Source: Nucisporomicrobium flavum
GTDB lineage: Bacteria; Actinomycetota; Actinomycetes; Mycobacteriales; Micromonosporaceae
Assembly (NCBI RefSeq): GCF_016464385.1
Contig: NZ_JADMLH010000008.1
Span: 253,688 to 317,687, forward strand
Length of the DNA stretch: 64,000 nucleotides
Direction: 5' to 3'
Positions 49,831-63,244 of the stretch are shown here, piece by piece. How positions within the stretch are numbered: the stretch's first letter is position 1; every line of letters starts with the position of its first letter. A model generated the notes under the pieces. That model did no database searches and was not told where the DNA came from. It saw only the letters and a program-made list of their open reading frames with translations. Made by a program: the position numbers and the translations under genes.

Positions 49831-52268
49831 GACGGCGTCCCGGTCAAGGCGAGTTCCTCCCTGGCGCGCTCCACGTCGGCGGCGGCCTGCCGCAGCGTAG
49901 CGCCCGGTTCCAGTTCGAGGCCCACCGCGGCGGTACGGTCCGTGTACCGGGCCGCTTCCTCGTCGAGCAGCACGTTGACCCGGGCCAGCAGCTCCTCGCG
50001 CGAGCGGGCGGCGAGCGTACGGATGGCCTGGTCGCCGAAGACCGCCTCGAGCACCTTCTGGGCGGCCACGGTGGTGCCCGCACCGACCGCCACCTCGGCA
50101 CCGGTCGGGATGAACGCCGTCGACGTGAACACCGCGATCATCACGGCCAGGCCGACGCCGTTCACCGCGTACGCGGCACCGCGCGCCACGATCCGCTTGT
50201 CGCCGGCCTCCTGGCGGACCAGGTCCAGCACCCACTGCTGCCAGTCGCGGACCAGCCGTTCGGCCCGGTCGGGCAGGTCGGGGGAGGGCTTCTGCAGGGA
50301 CGGCTCCAGCAGCCCGGCCCCGGCCGGATGCGCCTGCCACGCCGCGTACGCCTGCTCGGCCGCGTCGGCGGCGACGCCCCGCAGCAACGTGACGAGCTGC
50401 GACTCCAGGGCCACCTGCAGGTTGCGGCCGGGCGCGGGCCGTCCGGTGATGGCCGCGACGACCTTGTCCCGCAGGTGCCCGACCCGGGACTCGAGGGTGC
50501 GCAGGAACTCGCCGGTCCCGACGAACTCCTGCCACCGGGCCAGCACCTCGCCGCGCAGCAGCCGGCCGTCCTGGAGCCCGTTCTCCATGGTGCGGCGGGC
50601 CGTCCGGTACGCCGCCGTCACCCGCTCGTCCAGCGCCTTCGCGGCGACCGCCTGCTCGTCCGCAGCCGCGGCCAGCCCTTCGACGGCCGGCCCGAGCGCG
50701 GACAGGGCGCCGTCGAGCGTCTGGCGCACCACGGTGGCGCGCGCACTCGCGTCGGCGGCGAGCTGCGCGAACCAGTCGTGCAGCTGCCGTGTCACGTCCT
50801 CGGGCAGCAGCCCCTGGCCGTCCAGCGTGGTCTCCGGCAGCACGAACAGCGGCGCGGCGCCCATGTCGTTCGCGGTGAGCATCTCGGCCAGGTGCGCGGA
50901 GATCTCACCGGCGGCGTCCGCGGGCACGCGGTCCAGGACCAGCGCGATCACGGTGCCGCGCAGCCGGGCCGTCTTCAGAAGCTCCCACGGTACGGCGTCC
51001 GCATAGCGCGCCGCGGTCGTGACGAACAGCCACAGATCCGCCGCGGCCAGCAGTTGCGCCGCCAGTTGCCGGTTGCGGTCGACCACCGAGTCGATGTCCG
51101 GTGCGTCGAGGAACGCGAGGCCGGGCCCGAGCGCGGGCGCCGCGACGAGCTGCAGGGTCCGCGGGTCGGTGCTGGACTCCGCCGTCCGCGTCAGCCCCGG
51201 CAGCAGCTCGCCCTTGCGGAACCACGACGAGTCCGACGGGTGGCTGACCAGCACCGGCGACCGGGTGGTCGGGCGCAGCACCCCGGCGGCGCTCACGGGC
51301 GCGCGGACCAGGCTGTTGACCAGCGTGGACTTGCCGGCGCCGGTCGAACCGCCGACCACCACGAGCAGCGGCGCGTCGAGCCGGGCCAGGCGCGGCAGAA
51401 GGTAGTCGTCGAGCTGGGAGACGAGCGCGTCGCCGACGCGCTTGGCCTCGTCGGCCGAGGGCATCACCAACGGGTACGAGGTCCCGCCGATCGTCGCCCG
51501 CAGCCGGGACAGAGCAGTGGCGAGCCGCCCCACCTCGGCCGGCGCCTCCACCGGCGGTACGGCCTCCAGCGCGGCAGCACCCGCGGAGGTGGGGGCCGGG
51601 CTGGTGGGCAGCGGGGCGAGATCGTCCAGGGTCTGCGGCCGGGCCTGCGTGGTGACGGTGTTCCCGCTGGTGGACGCGGATGGCGGCGGCCACTCGGGCG
51701 TCCCGTGCCCGCCGTCGTCCTCGGCCTTGACCTCGGCGGCCGGGTCGGTGTCCGCGGCCGGTTCCGGCTTCGCCTCGGCGGTCGGCCCCGGGTCATCCTC
51801 CGCGTCGGGCTTGACTTCGGCGGTGGGCTCGGCCTCCGCGTCGGGCTTGACCTCGGCGTCGGGCTCAGGCTCTGCGGCGTCGGGCTTGGCCTCGGCGGGC
51901 TCGGCCTCCGCGGCGTCGGGCTTCGCGTCGGGCTTGGCCTCGGCGGTGGGCTCGGCCTCCGCCGGCTTCTTGGCGGGCGCTTTCGCGGGGCGCTTCTTCC
52001 GGGCGGCGGGAGCGGCCGGAGCCGGGTCGGGCGCCGGTTTCGCCTCCGGGGGCTCGGAGGGCGCGGTAGTGCCCCGTTCCTCGGGTTCGCCTGTCTCTGC
52101 CATGGAATCCGGCCCGGGTGGTGGTGCGGTCGGGGACGCTGGGGGCGTACCCGTGGATCTGCTCGTCCCGGCAGCGGCCGGACCGGCGTTGGTCTGCGTT
52201 TTTGTCAGCGGGGTGTCGGCTACGGCGGGCGTGGCCGACGGACCGACCGCGTCACCGTGCGTCGTCAC
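49827..52268 (-). CDS. Dynamin-like GTPase with long low-complexity N-terminus (first of a pair)
   Basis: 813 residues from GTG 52268; no ribosome site is evident, and ATG 52103 is possible. Residues 1-240 are Ala/Pro/Glu/Lys/Asp-rich repeats (AEAKPDA units). The GTPase core has G1 GGSTGAGKST at 306-315, LAFLDAPDIDSVVDRNRQLA as G3, and ALVLDRVPADA near G4. A helical region follows, then a hydrophobic stretch (VGLAVMIAVFTSTAFIPTGA) that may enter the membrane. It is coupled to the second GTPase, suggesting a heteromeric complex. Confidence 0.8.
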   Translation of the reverse strand: MTTHGDAVGPSATPAVADTPLTKTQTNAGPAAAGTSRSTGTPPASPTAPPPGPDSMAETGEPEERGTTAPSEPPEAKPAPDPAPAAPAARKKRPAKAPAKKPAEAEPTAEAKPDAKPDAAEAEPAEAKPDAAEPEPDAEVKPDAEAEPTAEVKPDAEDDPGPTAEAKPEPAADTDPAAEVKAEDDGGHGTPEWPPPSASTSGNTVTTQARPQTLDDLAPLPTSPAPTSAGAAALEAVPPVEAPAEVGRLATALSRLRATIGGTSYPLVMPSADEAKRVGDALVSQLDDYLLPRLARLDAPLLVVVGGSTGAGKSTLVNSLVRAPVSAAGVLRPTTRSPVLVSHPSDSSWFRKGELLPGLTRTAESSTDPRTLQLVAAPALGPGLAFLDAPDIDSVVDRNRQLAAQLLAAADLWLFVTTAARYADAVPWELLKTARLRGTVIALVLDRVPADAAGEISAHLAEMLTANDMGAAPLFVLPETTLDGQGLLPEDVTRQLHDWFAQLAADASARATVVRQTLDGALSALGPAVEGLAAAADEQAVAAKALDERVTAAYRTARRTMENGLQDGRLLRGEVLARWQEFVGTGEFLRTLESRVGHLRDKVVAAITGRPAPGRNLQVALESQLVTLLRGVAADAAEQAYAAWQAHPAGAGLLEPSLQKPSPDLPDRAERLVRDWQQWVLDLVRQEAGDKRIVARGAAYAVNGVGLAVMIAVFTSTAFIPTGAEVAVGAGTTVAAQKVLEAVFGDQAIRTLAARSREELLARVNVLLDEEAARYTDRTAAVGLELEPGATLRQAAADVERAREELALTGTPS

Positions 52269-52402
52269 GGGTAAAGCGTGCCCGATCTATGCATCGCAGA
52301 CAACAGGTACCCCACCCGTCGTGACCGGACAGGGACCTTCGGCGCAGAAGTTGCGCCGGGTCGACTCAAGTCCGACTTGCGGACTGGTGATCCCGTGGCA
52401 TC

Positions 52403-52423
52403 ATTGAGTCCGGTCCACTCAAC
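52403..52423. promoter_or_regulatory. HAIR operator of the dnaK operon
   Basis: ATTGAGT, seven bases, then ACTCAAC matches the HspR-binding HAIR consensus (CTTGAGT-N7-ACTCAAG) with one outer mismatch on each side. It lies 60 bases before dnaK. Further palindromes CAAGTCCGACTTG (52367-52379) and CTCAACTTGAG (52418-52428) sit beside it. Confidence 0.85.
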
Positions 52424-52482
52424 TTGAGACCCGAAGCTTGCATCACCCCAGCAAGAACCCGGTTAGAAGCGAGGAAGCGAAC

Positions 52483-54365
<1,883 letters not shown>

Positions 54366-54369
<4 letters not shown>

Positions 54370-55013
54370 GCCGGACGGACGACGGGGACGCTCAGGCGAC
54401 CGAACGCGTCGTCATCCGGAATCGCCGCAAGATCAACCTGAACGGTGAGGACACCACGGTGACCAAGGAGCCCGAGGAGCAGGCCGACGAGCAGCCCCGG
54501 GATCCGACGGAGTCCAAGGGCGGCGCGCACCGCGCCGCCGAGGAGCCGGAGGACGAGGGGCACACCACGCCGGGTCTCGGCGCGGAGCTCGAGGCGCTGC
54601 GCACCGAGCTGGAGGAACGCACCCGCGACCTCCAGCGGGTGACAGCCGAGTACGCCAACTACCGCAAGCGGGTCGACCGTGACCGCAGCGCGGCGGCCGA
54701 GCAGACGACGGGCGCGGTGCTCACCGCGCTGCTGCCGGTGCTGGACGACATCGACCGGGCGCGCGAGCACGGCGACCTGGTCGGGCCGTTCGCCTCGGTC
54801 GCGGAGTCGCTGGGCGCCGTGGTCGGCAAGCTCGGGCTGGCGGCCTTCGGTGAGAAGGGCGACGCGTTCGACCCCACCCGCCACGAGGCGGTCGCGCACC
54901 TGACGTCGGCCGACGTCACCGAGCCGACCTGCGTCGAGGTCATGCGCCGCGGTTACACGCTCGGCGAGCGGCTGTTGCGGCCCGCGCTGGTCGCGGTCGC
55001 CGACCCCGCGTGA
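54366..55013 (+). CDS. grpE: Nucleotide exchange factor GrpE
   Basis: 215 residues from GTG 54366, overlapping the dnaK stop by 4 bases. An acidic disordered N-terminus (1-70) leads into the long coiled coil (LEALRTELEERTRDLQRVTA, then EYANYRKRVDRDR) and the beta domain (GDAFDPTRHEAVAHLTSADV, then MRRGYTLGERLLRPALVAV). It opens the DnaK nucleotide site to release ADP. Confidence 0.96.
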
Positions 55014-55022
55014 CGATGTCCC

Positions 55023-55053
55023 GTCCCGCCCACCACATGCAGGTGGGCGGGAC
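55023..55053. terminator. Hairpin inside the dnaK operon, between grpE and dnaJ
   Basis: GTCCCGCCCACC (55023-55034) pairs perfectly with GGTGGGCGGGAC (55042-55053), loop ACATGCA. There is no T tract. It may weaken transcription into dnaJ-hspR or stabilise the upstream mRNA. Confidence 0.6.
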
Positions 55054-55122
55054 AACCGTCCGACCGCCCCACCCGCCGCCCAAAACAGGACTGAAGATGC
55101 TCTGCAGGAGGAGGTGGGGCGG

Positions 55123-56307
55123 ATGAGTTCGAAGGACTGGCTGGAGAAGGACTTCTACGCCGTTCTCGGGGTGGGCAAGTCCGCCTCCGCCGATGAGATC
55201 AAGAAGGCGTACCGGAAGCTGGCCCGGGAGAACCATCCGGACCGCAACCCGGGCAACAACGAGGCCGAGGAGCGGTTCAAGGCCGCGTCCGAGGCGTACG
55301 ACGTGCTCTCCGACGACAAGAAGCGCAAAGAGTACGACGAGATGCGCTCGCTCTTCGGCTCGGGCGCGTTCCGCCGGGGCGCGCGCCCGGGTGGGGCGCA
55401 GTTCGACCCGTCGGACCTGTTCGGCGGGTTCACCGGCGCCGGAGCGGGCTCGGGTGCCGGCGACCGCCGGTTCGGTGGCGCCGGCTTCTCCGACATCTTC
55501 AGCTCGATCTTCTCCGGCGGTAACGCCGGCGGGGCGGGGCGCCGGGGACCGCAGCGGGGCCGTGACGTCGAGGCCGAGGTGACGCTCGACTTCGCGCACG
55601 CCGTCAGGGGTACGACCCTGCCGCTGACGCTGCGCTCGCCGGGCGTCTGCGACACCTGCCACGGCAACGGGGCGAAGCCCGGCACCCAGCCGCGCACCTG
55701 CCCGCAGTGCCACGGCTCGGGCCTGCTCTCCCGCAACCAGGGCTCGTTCAGCTTCTCGGAGCCCTGCCGGGAGTGTCAGGGCGCGGGCACGATCGTCGAC
55801 GAGAAGTGCCCGGAGTGCCGCGGCACGGGCGGGGTCACCAAGAACCGCACGATCAACGTCCGCTTCCCGGCCGGTGTCGCCGACGGGCAGCGGATCCGGC
55901 TCAGCGGCCGGGGTGAGCCGGGCGAGCGCGGTGGCCCGGCGGGCGACCTGTACGTGCAGGTCCGCGTACGCCCCGACGACCTGTTCGGCCGCGTCGGCGA
56001 CGACATCACGTTGACGGTGCCTATCACGTTCGCGGAGGCGGTGCTCGGCACCGACCTGCGGGTGCCGACGCTGGACGCGCCGGTGACCCTGCGGGTGCCG
56101 CCGGGCACGCCCAGCGGTCGCAAGTTGCGGGCCCGGGGCAAGGGTGTGCAGCGCCGCGACGGCCAGGCCGGCGATCTGCTGGTCACCGTCGAGGTGCAGG
56201 TCCCGGCCGGCGTCTCCGGCGAGGCGCGGGACGCGCTCGAACAGTTGGCGAAGTTGACGCCGCAGGCGGAGCGAGGGCGTATCGAGGCGCGGCTGCGCCG
56301 GGGATAA
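55123..56307 (+). CDS. dnaJ: Co-chaperone DnaJ
   Basis: 394 residues from ATG 55123, with AGGAGG about ten bases upstream. The J domain (10-75) keeps HPD in RENHPDRNPGNNEAE. A Gly/Phe region (about 90-145) follows, then four zinc-finger repeats (CDTCHGNG, CPQCHGSG, CRECQGAG, CPECRGTG) and the C-terminal substrate-binding domains. It is the type I DnaJ that delivers clients to DnaK and triggers its ATPase. Confidence 0.97.
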   Translation: MSSKDWLEKDFYAVLGVGKSASADEIKKAYRKLARENHPDRNPGNNEAEERFKAASEAYDVLSDDKKRKEYDEMRSLFGSGAFRRGARPGGAQFDPSDLFGGFTGAGAGSGAGDRRFGGAGFSDIFSSIFSGGNAGGAGRRGPQRGRDVEAEVTLDFAHAVRGTTLPLTLRSPGVCDTCHGNGAKPGTQPRTCPQCHGSGLLSRNQGSFSFSEPCRECQGAGTIVDEKCPECRGTGGVTKNRTINVRFPAGVADGQRIRLSGRGEPGERGGPAGDLYVQVRVRPDDLFGRVGDDITLTVPITFAEAVLGTDLRVPTLDAPVTLRVPPGTPSGRKLRARGKGVQRRDGQAGDLLVTVEVQVPAGVSGEARDALEQLAKLTPQAERGRIEARLRRG

Positions 56308-56339
56308 TCGCCTGTGCCGGGACACCTTCGGGAGGTGGC

Positions 56340-56780
56340 ATGTACGAGGAGATCAACATCTCGGTGGAGCGGGCCTCCGACGCGAAGGTCCTGATCATCT
56401 CCGTCGCGGCGAAGCTGGCCGGGATGCACCCGCAGACCCTGCGCCAGTACGACCGGCTCGGCCTGGTGCAGGCCGGGCGGGCCGGTGGCGGGGGCCGGCG
56501 GTACAGCGAACGCGACGTCGCCCTGCTGCGCGAGGTGCAGAAGCTGAGCCAGGAGGAGGGCGTCAACCTCGCCGGGATCAAGCGGATCATCGGCCTCGAA
56601 CAGCTCGTGGGTGAGCTGCAGGAGCGGGTGTCCCAGCTGGAGGCCCAGCTCGACGACGCGTACCGGCGGATCGCCCAGCTCGAGGCGATGGGGTCGTATC
56701 CGCGCCGCGACCTGGTCCGCCAGGAGCGTCCGTCGACCGCCCTCGTGGTGTGGCGGCCCCGCCGCTCGGGCGACAAGTAG
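56340..56780 (+). CDS. hspR: Heat-shock repressor HspR (MerR family)
   Basis: 146 residues. The MerR-type winged helix is seen in VLIISVAAKLAGMHPQTLRQ, YDRLGLVQAGRAGGGGRRYS, and REVQKLSQEEGVNLAGIKRI. A coiled coil (LVGELQERVSQLEAQLDDAY) and a basic tail follow. HspR binds HAIR sites; DnaK acts as its co-repressor, so it senses free chaperone. Matching sites lie before dnaK and clpB. Confidence 0.96.
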   Translation: MYEEINISVERASDAKVLIISVAAKLAGMHPQTLRQYDRLGLVQAGRAGGGGRRYSERDVALLREVQKLSQEEGVNLAGIKRIIGLEQLVGELQERVSQLEAQLDDAYRRIAQLEAMGSYPRRDLVRQERPSTALVVWRPRRSGDK

Positions 56781-56809
56781 AAGCCGCCGGTGCGCAGAGC
56801 ACCGGCGGC
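56781..56809. terminator. Terminator of the dnaK operon
   Basis: AGCCGCCGGTGC (56781-56792) pairs with GCACCGGCGGCT (56798-56809), loop of five bases, then TTCCC. It separates hspR from a convergent gene. Confidence 0.85.
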
Positions 56810-56825
56810 TTTCCCGTTCAGCGGT

Positions 56826-57272
56826 TCAGCGGCGGCCGAAGAGCGCCAGGCGGCGCGGGTGCCGGACGAGGCCGCCCTCGATCCAGTCCTCGTAGTCGAA
56901 CAGCTCCGGCCGGGTCATCAGCACCCGGCAGTTGTGCGCCCAGATCGACATCGGCTCGTCGCCGACCTCCTCGGCGCGCTCCACGTACTTCTTCAGGCGG
57001 CGCTTGCGCTGCGAGGACGCGTTCGGGCGCACGCCGTCCGCCGCGTAGATGTACATGCAGTGCTGGGCGAACCGGCGGGCCGGGCACTGCCGGTCCATGG
57101 CCAGCTCGAACAGGGTCGGCGCCAGGACGTCGCCCGAGATGAGCAGGTCCCAGTCGGACGGCATGCTGTCCAGCGGCACGGCCTCCGGGTGGTACGCCCA
57201 GGCCTGCAGCTCCTCCGGCCTCGGGTCGACCGGGTTGGTGAACCCGAAGAACGTCGACTCGCGCACGGTCAC
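56826..57272 (-). CDS. Conserved hypothetical protein
   Basis: 148 residues from GTG 57272, with GAGGCGG a few bases upstream. It has two cysteines near the middle (DRQCPARRFAQHCMYIYAAD), a basic helix (SQRKRRLKKYVERAEEV) and a conserved-looking MSIWAHNCRVLMTRPELFDY. I recognise no family; it reads as a compact intracellular actinobacterial protein. Confidence 0.75.
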   Translation of the reverse strand: MTVRESTFFGFTNPVDPRPEELQAWAYHPEAVPLDSMPSDWDLLISGDVLAPTLFELAMDRQCPARRFAQHCMYIYAADGVRPNASSQRKRRLKKYVERAEEVGDEPMSIWAHNCRVLMTRPELFDYEDWIEGGLVRHPRRLALFGRR

Positions 57273-57489
57273 GATGCCGCCTCGTCACGCTGATTCATCC
57301 GCCGTCCTCCTCCGGCAGTGGGCCCGCGCCTGCGGTGGAGAGCCCCCTCGTTCCGCCGCGTCGCTGGTCGCCCCGATAACACGATGTTGTCGCGGCGACA
57401 CGTTAGCGCGATCCACGAGCCGGCGGAAGTGATGGTGTATCACTTTCAGATACTGGTCAGTAACCTTGAGGAGTCTGGAAGTTGCCTGG

Positions 57490-58695
57490 TCAGTCCGTTG
57501 CGGGCAGCGGCCCGGGCGTACGGCCGACCGCCATCCGCCGCCGGACGAACTTCTTGAACCAGGTGTAGTCGGGCACCCGGGCGAGCAGCGGCCCGCTGAC
57601 CACCGTGATCAGCACGTACGCGGTCGCCAGCGGGGCCAGCCCGGGCTCGACGCCGCTCGCCACGGCCAGCCCCGCGATGACGATCGAGAACTCGCCGCGG
57701 GGCATCAGGGCCACGCCGGCGCGGACCTGACCGGGCAGAGCGATGCCGGCCCGGCGCGCGGCGAGGATGCCGGTGCCCACCTTGGTGAGCATCGTGAGCA
57801 GTGCGAGCCCGAGGGCGGGCAGCAGCACGGGCGGCATCGCGGCGGGATCGGTGGAGAGCCCGAAGAAGACGAAGAACACCGCGGCGAACAGGTCACGCAG
57901 CGGCGAGAGCATCTGTACGGCGCTGTGCGCCAGCTCGCCCGACAACGCGATGCCCACCAGGAACGCGCCCACCGCGGCGGAAACCTGCAGCTCGGCGGCG
58001 ACCCCGGCGACGAACAGGGTGAGCCCCAGGACGCTGAGCAGCAGCGCCTCGGCGTCTTTGACCGACATGAAGCTGGAGATGGCGTGGCCGTACCGGATCG
58101 CCGCGACCAGGACGGCAATCACGGTGAGCACCGCGACCGCCAGCGCCTTGACCCCGCCGAGCAGGCCCGCGCCGGCCAGGACGGCGGTGACCAGCGGCAG
58201 GTAGAACGCCATCGCCAGGTCCTCGATGACCAGCACGGAGAGGATGACAGGCGTCTCGCGGTTACCCAGCCGGCCCAGGTCGGCGAGGACCTTGGCGATC
58301 ACGCCGGACGACGAGACCCAGGTGATGCCGGCCAGCACCAGCGCCGCCTGCCAGCCCCAGCCGAGCAGCAGCGCGAATCCGGCGCCCGGCAACGCGTTGA
58401 GCAGCGCGTCGATGAGGCCGGCGGGTGCGGCCGAGCGCAGGTTGCCGACGAGCTCGCTCGCCGAGTACTCCAGCCCCAGCATCACCAGCAGCAGGATCAC
58501 GCCGATCTCGGCGCCGATCTCGATGAACTCCTCGCTCGCCGAGAGCGGGATCAGGCCGCCGTGCCCGAAGGCGAGCCCGGCGAGCAGGTAGAGCGGGATC
58601 GGGGAGAGCCCGATGCGCCGGCCCAGGCGGCCGAGCATGCCGAGCGCGAAGAGGAGCGCGCCGACCTCGATGAGCAGGATCGTCGTGCTGTGCAC
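57490..58695 (-). CDS. CPA2-family cation/proton antiporter
   Basis: 401 residues from GTG 58695. Eleven to twelve hydrophobic segments are visible. Membrane-embedded acidic and polar positions occur in GVILLLVMLGLEYSASEL and ETPVILSVLVIEDLAMAFYL, the latter holding the conserved ED pair of CPA2 exchangers. No cytosolic RCK domain is fused; instead a separate TrkA_C protein is encoded six bases upstream, as in KhtTU-type potassium/proton exchangers. Confidence 0.88.
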   Translation of the reverse strand: MHSTTILLIEVGALLFALGMLGRLGRRIGLSPIPLYLLAGLAFGHGGLIPLSASEEFIEIGAEIGVILLLVMLGLEYSASELVGNLRSAAPAGLIDALLNALPGAGFALLLGWGWQAALVLAGITWVSSSGVIAKVLADLGRLGNRETPVILSVLVIEDLAMAFYLPLVTAVLAGAGLLGGVKALAVAVLTVIAVLVAAIRYGHAISSFMSVKDAEALLLSVLGLTLFVAGVAAELQVSAAVGAFLVGIALSGELAHSAVQMLSPLRDLFAAVFFVFFGLSTDPAAMPPVLLPALGLALLTMLTKVGTGILAARRAGIALPGQVRAGVALMPRGEFSIVIAGLAVASGVEPGLAPLATAYVLITVVSGPLLARVPDYTWFKKFVRRRMAVGRTPGPLPATD

Positions 58696-58701
58696 CGCGG
58701 C

Positions 58702-59199
58702 TCAGTCGCCGTGGTCGCCGGCGAGGATGGCGGTGACGCCGTCCAGGCCCGGGCGGGTGCCGACAGCGACCACCACGTCGTTCGCCTCGAAGACGAACGA
58801 CGGGCCCGGCGACGCGATCACCTCGCGGTCACGCAGGACCGCGACGATCGACGCGCTCGTCCGGGTTCGCGCCTTGGTGTCACCGAGGCGGCGGCCGACG
58901 AACGGCGAGCCGGCGGGCAGCGCGATCTGCTCGGTGAGCAGGCCGGCGGCCTGCTGGCGCAGGCCGGAGAGCTGGCTGAGCATCAGCGAGGCGCCGAGGA
59001 CGTCGGCCAGCGCCTCCGCCTCGTCGTCGGTGAGCGGTATCGAGGCGAGGCACGCGTCGGGGTCGTCGACGTCGTACAGCACCAGGTCGCGGCGGCCGTT
59101 GCGGTGCGACACGACGCCGACCGTACGGCCCGAGGAGGTCACCAGGTCGTGACGGACACCGATGCCTGGAAGTGGGGTCTGCTCTACCCGTACGCGCAC
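58702..59199 (-). CDS. TrkA_C (RCK_C) subunit of the antiporter
   Basis: 165 residues from GTG 59199. The N-terminal half (PLPGIGVRHDLVTSSGRTVG, DDEAEALADVLGASL) matches the leader region of KhtT-like proteins. The C-terminal RCK_C domain reads SPFVGRRLGDTKARTRTSAS to ANDVVVAVGTRPGLDGVTAI. It probably gates the antiporter by binding a nucleotide or ion. Confidence 0.85.
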   Translation of the reverse strand: MRVRVEQTPLPGIGVRHDLVTSSGRTVGVVSHRNGRRDLVLYDVDDPDACLASIPLTDDEAEALADVLGASLMLSQLSGLRQQAAGLLTEQIALPAGSPFVGRRLGDTKARTRTSASIVAVLRDREVIASPGPSFVFEANDVVVAVGTRPGLDGVTAILAGDHGD

Positions 59200-59217
59200 C
59201 GTTCCACGGTAACGGAT

Positions 59218-60435
59218 CTACCCGGCCGCACCCGTGACCCGCCGCTGCCGGACCAGGGCGAGCAGGAGCAGCCCGGCCGCGCACAGCCCGGTGCACATCC
59301 AGTACGCGAGCCGGTAGCCGAAGTGCTGGGCGAGGCCGAACAGCGGCCCGGCGAGCATGGCGCCCAGCGGGAACGAGTTCGTGAACAGCGTCGTCGCCCG
59401 CCCGGGGTGCCGAGGCAGCATGTCCTGCATGTACGTGATCCCGAGCGCCCCCACCGCCGCGATGAACAGCGCGTTGAACAGCTGCGCCCCGACGAGCACC
59501 CACACGCTGGTGCTCACCGCCACCGTCGCGTAGTACACGACCCCGAACGCGGCACCGGCGAAGACCATCAGCCGCAGCGGCAGCCGGGTCGACAGGGCAC
59601 CGACCCCGAGCATCAACGGGATCTCCAGCGCGGCGCAGAGGCCCAGGACCAGGCCGGCGTCCGAGACGTCCCCGCCCAGGTCGGTGCTGATGAACAGCGG
59701 AAGCGCCTGGACGGCCAGGGTCAGCGGCGTCTGCATCAGCGTGAACGCGGTGGCCGTGAGCAGCAGCGTCCACCTGGGCGTCTCCAGCGGCTCCAGGTCG
59801 GTGCCGTCGCCGGAGTGCTCGGTGGCCGGGGCGGCGGGCACTCGCACCTCGCGGAGCCAGAGGAGGCCCACCGCGGCGGCGAGGGCGTACATGACGGCGG
59901 CGCCGCCGTACACCCAGGTGAAGCCTCCGGCGTCGAGCAGAAAGGCGGCCAGCGGCGGGCCGGCCACCCAGGCCAGGGAGAAGACGGTACGCAGCGCGCT
60001 GATGCCCATCGCCGACCGCTCCGGCGCGTCACGTTCGAGCACCTGACGGGCGTACGCGAAGGATTGCGGGAAGAGTGAGTTGGCGACGGCGATGGCCGTG
60101 ACGGTGAGCCCGAGCAGCACCCAGTAGTCCCGCACGACGGCGGTGAACGCGCAGCCCACCATGCCGGCCAGCGCGCCGCCGACGAGCAGCACCCGCCGGA
60201 TCGGCCGCCGGTCCGACAGCCGCCCGATCAGCGTGGAGCCGAGGACGCCGGACAGCGGCGCGACCACGAGGAAGACCGTCACCTGCAGCGGGCCGGCGTC
60301 AACGTCCGTGCTGAGGAAGAGCGACAGGAACGGGCCGACCAGGGCGGTGGAGATGCCGACGGCGAGGAAGACGAGGCCCAGGGGGAGGAGCGCACGAGCG
60401 AGCTGCGGCGTACGCCGCGAGGTGTCCAGGGCCAT
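59218..60435 (-). CDS. MFS exporter, sugar efflux (SET) type
   Basis: 405 residues from ATG 60435. Twelve membrane segments can be traced. The MFS loop motif is STLIGRLSDRRPIRR after helix 2. FPQSFAYARQVLERDAPERS and MGISALRTVFSLAWVAGPPL resemble SET-family sugar efflux transporters. The substrate is not certain. It lies between the antiporter operon and clpB and diverges from clpB. Confidence 0.82.
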   Translation of the reverse strand: MALDTSRRTPQLARALLPLGLVFLAVGISTALVGPFLSLFLSTDVDAGPLQVTVFLVVAPLSGVLGSTLIGRLSDRRPIRRVLLVGGALAGMVGCAFTAVVRDYWVLLGLTVTAIAVANSLFPQSFAYARQVLERDAPERSAMGISALRTVFSLAWVAGPPLAAFLLDAGGFTWVYGGAAVMYALAAAVGLLWLREVRVPAAPATEHSGDGTDLEPLETPRWTLLLTATAFTLMQTPLTLAVQALPLFISTDLGGDVSDAGLVLGLCAALEIPLMLGVGALSTRLPLRLMVFAGAAFGVVYYATVAVSTSVWVLVGAQLFNALFIAAVGALGITYMQDMLPRHPGRATTLFTNSFPLGAMLAGPLFGLAQHFGYRLAYWMCTGLCAAGLLLLALVRQRRVTGAAG

Positions 60436-60526
60436 GGCCGCGACGCTACGGGTCGTCCGGGGCCCTTGCCCACGGAGATACCGGTCACGAAGGTCTCTTT
60501 CCGGCCGGTGGACTCGCCGACCTAGA

Positions 60527-60547
60527 GTTGAGTGGAATACGCTCAAG
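60527..60547. promoter_or_regulatory. HAIR operator of clpB
   Basis: GTTGAGT, seven bases, GCTCAAG: one outer mismatch on the left and one on the right from the HspR consensus. It lies 57 bases before the clpB start and is the second HAIR in this window. Confidence 0.85.
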
Positions 60548-60603
60548 TCTGAGAGTGCTGAACCACTCGGATGCTGTGGCAGAAGATCCGACCAGGGGAG
60601 CTC

Positions 60604-63192
<2,589 letters not shown>

Positions 63193-63204
63193 CCGTACGC
63201 ATGA

Positions 63205-63239
63205 AGAAGGGCCCCGAGGTCGCGCCTCGGGGCCCTTCT
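63205..63239. terminator. Terminator of clpB
   Basis: A perfect 15-bp stem: AGAAGGGCCCCGAGG (63205-63219) with CCTCGGGGCCCTTCT (63225-63239), five-base loop TCGCG. It separates convergent genes. Confidence 0.88.
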
Positions 63240-63244
63240 CGTGC

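Noticed and set aside
47360..51006. Long plus-strand open frames of 846 and 971 codons
   Set aside because: Antisense to the GTPase pair and the conserved gene behind it, which have clear motifs; the frames show Arg/Ser-rich or Val/Gly/Arg-rich filler and no domain.
57466..60078. 870-codon plus-strand open frame
   Set aside because: Antisense to the antiporter, TrkA_C and MFS genes; Gln/Asp/Arg/Glu-rich shadow without domains.
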